A stretch of DNA of 64,000 nucleotides from Motilibacter peucedani (GTDB taxonomy: Bacteria > Actinomycetota > Actinomycetes > Motilibacterales > Motilibacteraceae): assembly GCF_003634695.1 (NCBI RefSeq), contig NZ_RBWV01000010.1:496001-560000 (forward strand). Direction: 5' to 3'. The first letter of the stretch is position 1; each line of letters opens with the position of its first letter. A model generated the notes under the pieces. It searched no databases. It was not told the origin of the DNA and saw only the letters and a program-made list of their open reading frames with translations. Both the position numbers and the translations under genes were made by a program. Below are positions 60,088 to 64,000 of this stretch, one piece after another.

Positions 60088-60912
60088 GTGGTCGCGGGCG
60101 GGGCGACCTCCCTGGTCACCTCCGCCCGCAGCCCACGGATCGCGGCCGCTCGCCGTCTGGGCAAGCGCGCCTTCCGCTCCCAGGACCGCCGCTTCCTCGC
60201 CGAGGGCCCGCAGGCCGTCCGCGAGGCGCTCGCCTGCACCCCGCAGCTGGTGAGCTCGGTGCTCGTCACCGACGAGCTCGCCGGCCGGCACCCCGAGCTG
60301 CTGGCCGCCACCGCCGAGGCGGGGGCCGAGCTCGTCCGCGTCGCCGGCGACGTGCTCGCCGAGCTGGCGCAGACGGTCACCCCGCAGGGGGTCGTCGCCG
60401 TCTGCGGGTTCCTCGACGTGCCGCTCGCCGACGCCGTACGCCCCGGGCACCGGCTCGTCGCCGTGCTGAGCAACGTGCGCGACCCCGGCAACGCCGGCAC
60501 CGTCCTGCGCGCCGCCGACGCCGCGGGCGCCGACGCGGTCGTGCTCAGCGACGCCTCCGTCGACGTCTACAACGGCAAGGCCGTGCGCGCGAGCGCCGGC
60601 AGCCTGTTCCACCTGCCCGTCAGCGTGGGCGCGCCGCTGGCCGAGCTGGTCGCCGCCGCCCACGACGCCGGCCTGCGCGTGGTCGCGGCCGACGGCAAGG
60701 GCCGCAGCCTCGACGACGCCGACCGCGACGGCTCCCTGGCCGGACCGACCGCCTGGGTCTTCGGCAACGAGGCGTGGGGCCTGCCCGACGAGACGCTCGC
60801 GCTCGTCGACGACGTGCTGGCCGTGCCGATCCACGGCCGGGCCGAGAGCCTCAACCTGGCCACGGCCGCCGCGGTGTGCCTCTACGCCTCCGCCCGGGCC
60901 CAGCGGGCCTGA
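60088..60912 (+). CDS. SpoU-family 23S rRNA 2'-O-methyltransferase
   Basis: 274 residues. SpoU motifs: [31 protein letters not shown], and IHGRAESLNLATAAAVCLY. N-terminal substrate-binding domain begins SQDRRFLAEGPQAVREAL. TsnR-like proteins of this kind follow rplT in most actinobacteria. The start is uncertain: GTG 60088 is the first usual start downstream of rplT, but no clear ribosome binding site precedes it. Confidence 0.85.
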   Translation: MVAGGATSLVTSARSPRIAAARRLGKRAFRSQDRRFLAEGPQAVREALACTPQLVSSVLVTDELAGRHPELLAATAEAGAELVRVAGDVLAELAQTVTPQGVVAVCGFLDVPLADAVRPGHRLVAVLSNVRDPGNAGTVLRAADAAGADAVVLSDASVDVYNGKAVRASAGSLFHLPVSVGAPLAELVAAAHDAGLRVVAADGKGRSLDDADRDGSLAGPTAWVFGNEAWGLPDETLALVDDVLAVPIHGRAESLNLATAAAVCLYASARAQRA

Positions 60913-60925
60913 GCCCGTCCCCGGG

Positions 60926-61531
60926 CTACGCCCCGGGTGCGCCGAACCTGAGCCCGTCGACGAGCAGCCGCACCATGCGCCTGCTCTGCTCCTGGCCGTC
61001 GGTGCCCGGCCCGGCACCCAGGCGGCTGACGGCGACGAGCAGCTCCTCGGCGTCGACGTCGGCACGGATCTCGCCCGCCGCGGCCGCGGCGTGGAGCAGA
61101 CCCGCGAGCGTGGGGCCCAGTCGCCCGGTGAAGTAGCCGGGCAGCGCGTCGTAGGCCGGGTCGCCGGAGTGCAGCGCCGCTCCCAGGCCCCGCTTGGTGG
61201 CGACGAAGTCGGTGAACCTCAGCAGCCACGCGGTGACGGCCTCGGCAGGCGGGTGCTCCTCGGCGATCGCCGCGGCGGCCTCGGCGCAGGCGTCGACCTC
61301 TCGCTTGAACACCGCCTGGATCAGGTCCGACCGCTTCGGGAAGTGCCGGTAGAGCGTCCCCACCCCGACGCCGGCTGCCGCCGCGATGTCGCGCATCGGC
61401 ACGTCGACTCCGGACTCGGCGAAGCACGACGTCGCGGCCGTGACCAGTGCGTCGAGGTTGCGCGCCGCGTCGGCCCGGACCCTGCGCGGCGGGTCGGCGG
61501 CGGAGTCGGCTCGCGCGCTGGTCGTCGCCAT
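60926..61531 (-). CDS. TetR-family regulator
   Basis: 201 residues. N-terminal helix-turn-helix (DIAAAAGVGVGTLYRHFPKRSDL) and a C-terminal ligand domain starting near residue 75. Divergent from an aldo/keto reductase over a 132-base gap holding matching GGAAC/GTTCC sites, so it probably controls that gene and itself. Confidence 0.9.
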   Translation of the reverse strand: MATTSARADSAADPPRRVRADAARNLDALVTAATSCFAESGVDVPMRDIAAAAGVGVGTLYRHFPKRSDLIQAVFKREVDACAEAAAAIAEEHPPAEAVTAWLLRFTDFVATKRGLGAALHSGDPAYDALPGYFTGRLGPTLAGLLHAAAAAGEIRADVDAEELLVAVSRLGAGPGTDGQEQSRRMVRLLVDGLRFGAPGA

Positions 61532-61555
61532 GTCCTCGTCCTGTCCTCGGGTGCC

Positions 61556-61589
61556 TTGCCAAAGCGGAACAACGATCCGTATAGTTCCG
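61556..61589 (+). promoter_or_regulatory. Aldo/keto reductase promoter with TetR operator
   Basis: -35 TTGCCA (61556-61561), 18-base spacer, -10 TATAGT (61580-61585). Inverted repeat CGGAAC (61565-61570) and GTTCCG (61584-61589) with 13 bases between covers spacer and -10 box. A second element, CGGA-N7-TCCG (61588-61602), lies just downstream and contains the palindrome GAACGTTC (61593-61600). Confidence 0.7.
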
Positions 61590-61663
61590 GACGAACGTTC
61601 CGTTCAGCAGCGTACGTCCCCGACCGGACGCGCTGCCACCGTCTACGCACTCGAGGAGCTCTC

Positions 61664-62692
61664 GTGCACTACAGGACCCTGGGGCGGACCGGCATGAAGG
61701 TCAGCCCCTACGCGCTCGGCGCGATGATGTTCGGCAGCATCGGCAACCCGGACCACGCCGACTGCGAGCGCATCATCCACCGGGCGCTCGACGCCGGCAT
61801 CAACTTCGTCGACACGGCCGACGTCTACTCGCACGGCGAGTCTGAGCAGATCGTCGGGAAGGCGCTGAAGGGCCGGCGCGACAGCGTCGTGCTCGCCACC
61901 AAGTCGCGGCTGCCCATGGGCGACGACCCCAACCAGCAGGGCGCGTCGCGCCGCTGGGTCCTCGCCGCCGTCGAGGACTCGCTGCGGCGCCTGGACACCG
62001 ACTACATCGACCTTTACCAGATCCACCGGCCCGACCCGGAGACCGACGTCGAGGAGACGCTGTCGGCGCTCACCGACCTGGTACGCAGTGGCAAGGTCCG
62101 CGCCGTCGGCACCTCAGAGATGCCGGCCTCCGACATCGTCGAGGCGCAGTGGGTGGCAGAGCGGCGCGGGCTCGTGCGCTTCCGCAGCGAGCAGCCCAAC
62201 TACTCGATCCTCGACCGTGGCATCGAGGCGGAGGTGCTGCCCGTCGCGGAGAGGTTCGGCATGGGCGTGGTCGTCTGGAGCCCGCTCGCCAAGGGCATGC
62301 TGACCGGCCGCATCCGCAAGGGCCAGCCGACCGACCTGCGTCGCGCCGGCCGCTTCTCCAGCTTCCGGGACGAGCAGCGCCTCGACGCGGTGGAGCAGCT
62401 GGTCCCGCTGGCCGAGGAGGCCGGGATCCCGATGACGCACCTGGCCATGGCGTTCGCCGTCGCGCACCCCTCGGTGACGAGTGCGCTCATCGGTCCGCGC
62501 ACCATGGAGCAGCTCGACGACCTGCTCGCGAGCGTCGACGTCACGCTCTCCGACGAGCTCCTCGACCGCATCGACGGGATCGTGGCTCCGGGTACGCGCG
62601 TCGGTGCGCCGGACGAGGCCGCCTACCTCCCGCCGTCGCTGAAGCAGCCGGGCCTGCGCCGCCGGCCGGTGGACACGCGCGGCGCCGCCTGA
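61664..62692 (+). CDS. Aldo/keto reductase
   Basis: 342 residues, (alpha/beta)8 barrel, NADPH-dependent. RTLGRTGMKVSPYALGAMMFG, catalytic Asp and Tyr in FVDTADVYSHGESE, IDLYQIHRPDPETDVEET, and the cofactor end SALIGPRTMEQLDDLL. This resembles the group acting on a broad range of carbonyls. GTG start; AGGAG upstream. The target gene of the divergent TetR. Confidence 0.92.
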   Translation: MHYRTLGRTGMKVSPYALGAMMFGSIGNPDHADCERIIHRALDAGINFVDTADVYSHGESEQIVGKALKGRRDSVVLATKSRLPMGDDPNQQGASRRWVLAAVEDSLRRLDTDYIDLYQIHRPDPETDVEETLSALTDLVRSGKVRAVGTSEMPASDIVEAQWVAERRGLVRFRSEQPNYSILDRGIEAEVLPVAERFGMGVVVWSPLAKGMLTGRIRKGQPTDLRRAGRFSSFRDEQRLDAVEQLVPLAEEAGIPMTHLAMAFAVAHPSVTSALIGPRTMEQLDDLLASVDVTLSDELLDRIDGIVAPGTRVGAPDEAAYLPPSLKQPGLRRRPVDTRGAA

Positions 62693-62775
62693 GCCGGCAC
62701 GCCGCGGGCTGCCGGAGGTCGGCGGCCCACCGGACGACGTCATCGAAGGTCATCCTCGGCAAGGTCTGAGGACGA

Positions 62776-62809
62776 CGCCGGCTCCCGCCGTGCAGGGCGG
62801 GAGCCGGCG
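62776..62809. terminator. Terminator hairpin between convergent genes
   Basis: CGCCGGCTCCCGCC (62776-62789) pairs perfectly over 14 bp with 62796-62809 around a GTGCAG loop. It lies between the stops of the aldo/keto reductase and the secreted beta-helix gene and may serve both. No T-tract follows. Confidence 0.7.
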
Positions 62810-62814
62810 ACCAG

Positions 62815-63915
62815 CTATCCGAGCGAGACCGGCACGCCGCCCGCGGTGACCGCGATGGTGTTGGCCGACAGGGTCGGCGGGTGGTCACCGCGCGACCAGA
62901 CGCCGAAGAACTGGTCCGTGATGGTGTTGCGGAAGATCCTCGTGTCGTTGTTGGCCGCGCCCGGCGCCGCGAACGTGATCACTCCCGCGGTGTTCGGGGC
63001 CTCGAGGAAGCCGACGTTGTTGCCCGACACCTGGTTGTCGTAGAGGTAGACGCCCGTGGTCGAGCTGCCCGGTGCCTCGGAGTTGACGATCAGGCCGCCC
63101 TCGAAGGAGTCGCGCACCGTGTTGCCGGCGACGTCAGCGCGGGTCACCGTCGAGCCGGGCAGGTCGGCAGCGACGACGATGCCGCCGATGTCGGGTCCGG
63201 CCGCGCCGAACCCGATGCCGGTGATGCGGTTGTCCCGGATCGTGATGTGCGAGAGGGCTCCGTCCACGTTCTGCGTCGCCGCGACGACGCCGCAGCCGTT
63301 GTAGTTGCCCCACGTGTCGTTGTCGACGACCTTGACCCACGACGTCTTCACCAGCGGCGCAGCCGGGTTCTGCTTCTCCATGCGCGCGCCGGGGTCGAAC
63401 GGCCCGTTGTCCATCACGCCGATGCCGCCGCGCCCGTTGTCGTAGACCTTGTTGCCCTGCACCGTCACGTGGGAGACACCGAACAGGCTGATCGCGAAGG
63501 CCTGGCCGACGAACGAGCGCACGCCGCTGCCCGGCAGGGGCGGCGCCGACGGGTCGACGGTCTTGTAGGCGTTGCCCGTCACGGTGGAGTCGGAGATGCG
63601 CAGGTGCGAGACCTTCTCGGCGAAGATGCCCTGGTATCCGGCGCCCGTGACGCGCACGCCGCGGATGGTGACGTGGTCGGCGCCTGCGCCGACGTAGATG
63701 CCGATGTCGCAGCCCGTGGCGTCGACGGTCGTGCGGCTGATGCGCTGGTGGTCGTGCGCGACCACCGAGGCGCTCAGCCCGGTGCCACCCACGTCCGGCG
63801 TGCAGCTGGCCGCGGCCTGGGCGGCCCCCGGCGCGACCAGGCCCAGCGCGGCCACGACCGGCACGGCAGACAGGGCGAGCGGAAGGCTCGTCCTCGACCT
63901 GAGATGGAGGTTCAT
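62815..63915 (-). CDS. Secreted right-handed beta-helix repeat protein
   Basis: 366 residues. Signal peptide (RTSLPLALSAVPVVAALGLVAP with an AQA-type cleavage site) then parallel beta-helix repeats rich in Asn/Gly and turns (HVTIRGVRVTGAGYQG, HVTVQGNKVYDNGRGG, HITIRDNRITGIG), like NosD/PbH1 proteins and pectin-lyase-like folds. The start ATG 63915 has GAGGAGAGG upstream. Probably a secreted polysaccharide-binding or -cleaving protein; no catalytic residues can be assigned. Confidence 0.88.
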   Translation of the reverse strand: MNLHLRSRTSLPLALSAVPVVAALGLVAPGAAQAAASCTPDVGGTGLSASVVAHDHQRISRTTVDATGCDIGIYVGAGADHVTIRGVRVTGAGYQGIFAEKVSHLRISDSTVTGNAYKTVDPSAPPLPGSGVRSFVGQAFAISLFGVSHVTVQGNKVYDNGRGGIGVMDNGPFDPGARMEKQNPAAPLVKTSWVKVVDNDTWGNYNGCGVVAATQNVDGALSHITIRDNRITGIGFGAAGPDIGGIVVAADLPGSTVTRADVAGNTVRDSFEGGLIVNSEAPGSSTTGVYLYDNQVSGNNVGFLEAPNTAGVITFAAPGAANNDTRIFRNTITDQFFGVWSRGDHPPTLSANTIAVTAGGVPVSLG

Positions 63916-64000
63916 GCGACGTCCTGCCTCTCCTCGTGCGGGCACGCGCCGGGTGACGCGCACGCCGGAGTGTCCACCCGCAGGCGAAGCGGCTCTATAG
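63916..64000 (-). other. Upstream region of the beta-helix gene
   Basis: The last 85 bases carry the ribosome binding site of the minus-strand gene and its likely promoter; no convincing -10/-35 pair or further gene is seen before the window ends. Confidence 0.4.

Overview
The window is GC-rich DNA (stop-poor frames, frequent GTG starts, many 4-base ATGA/GTGA gene overlaps) from an actinobacterium. The diagnosis rests on bldD with its c-di-GMP signature, mihF, an actinobacterial aro-pepP-efp-nusB-bldD-pyr-mihF-gmk-rpoZ-coaBC-metK-priA-def-fmt-rsmB-rpe-rib-his gene order, and DUF1844 next to infC. BldD, a type IV pilus cluster and a flagellar-type sigma-28 promoter on the pilin gene together suggest a motile or developmental lineage (Kineosporiales, Motilibacter or Actinoplanes-like); this placement is inference.

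Layout. 1-9102: end of an unknown gene, then a type IV pilus block: major pilin pilA, three prepilin-like proteins, a small zinc-ribbon membrane protein, prepilin peptidase pilD, pilM, pilN, pilO and a PilP-position protein. No pilB, pilC or pilT is visible; they may lie upstream. 9128-12331: shikimate genes aroC-aroK-aroB-aroQ. 12359-14719: a large secreted fibronectin-III-like protein on the minus strand interrupts the usual aroQ-pepP neighbourhood. 15019-17137: pepP, efp, nusB. 17199-17693: bldD (minus) with a BldD box on its own promoter. 18067-28403: pyrimidine operon pyrR-pyrB-pyrC-membrane protein-carA-carB-pyrK-pyrD-pyrF, headed by a PyrR-binding RNA loop over the pyrR ribosome binding site.

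28587-37536: mihF, gmk, rpoZ, coaBC, metK, a helicase-dead priA, def, fmt and rsmB. 37537-39869: two minus-strand accessory genes (a secreted RTX-like repeat protein and a five-helix membrane protein). 39973: rpe. 40634-44398: accessory block with an EamA exporter divergent from an XRE-cupin regulator and a RimK-like ATP-grasp ligase, with GTGCAC repeats between them, then a PrmC-like methyltransferase and a PspC protein. 44451-48192: FMN riboswitch and riboflavin operon ribD-ribC-ribBA-ribH, running into hisE. A SRPBCC-MarR pair with its own palindromic operator sits between hisE and hisG. 50314-57798: small membrane protein, P-loop kinases, a GH2 beta-mannosidase plus GH105 pair, SseB-like, metallo-hydrolase and tautomerase-like genes. 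57824-60912: DUF1844, then infC (ATC start), rpmI, rplT and a SpoU rRNA methyltransferase. 60926-63915: TetR divergent from an aldo/keto reductase, and a secreted beta-helix protein.

Overall this is a conserved housekeeping backbone with accessory genes set into its joints. No insertion sequence, CRISPR array, tRNA or rRNA was seen. The most interesting signals are the sigma-28-like pilA promoter, the pilMNO(P)-aro linkage, the MarR operator unit placed between hisE and hisG, the EamA/XRE/ATP-grasp unit with its operator array, and several RNA-level controls (PyrR loop, FMN riboswitch, ATC-started infC).
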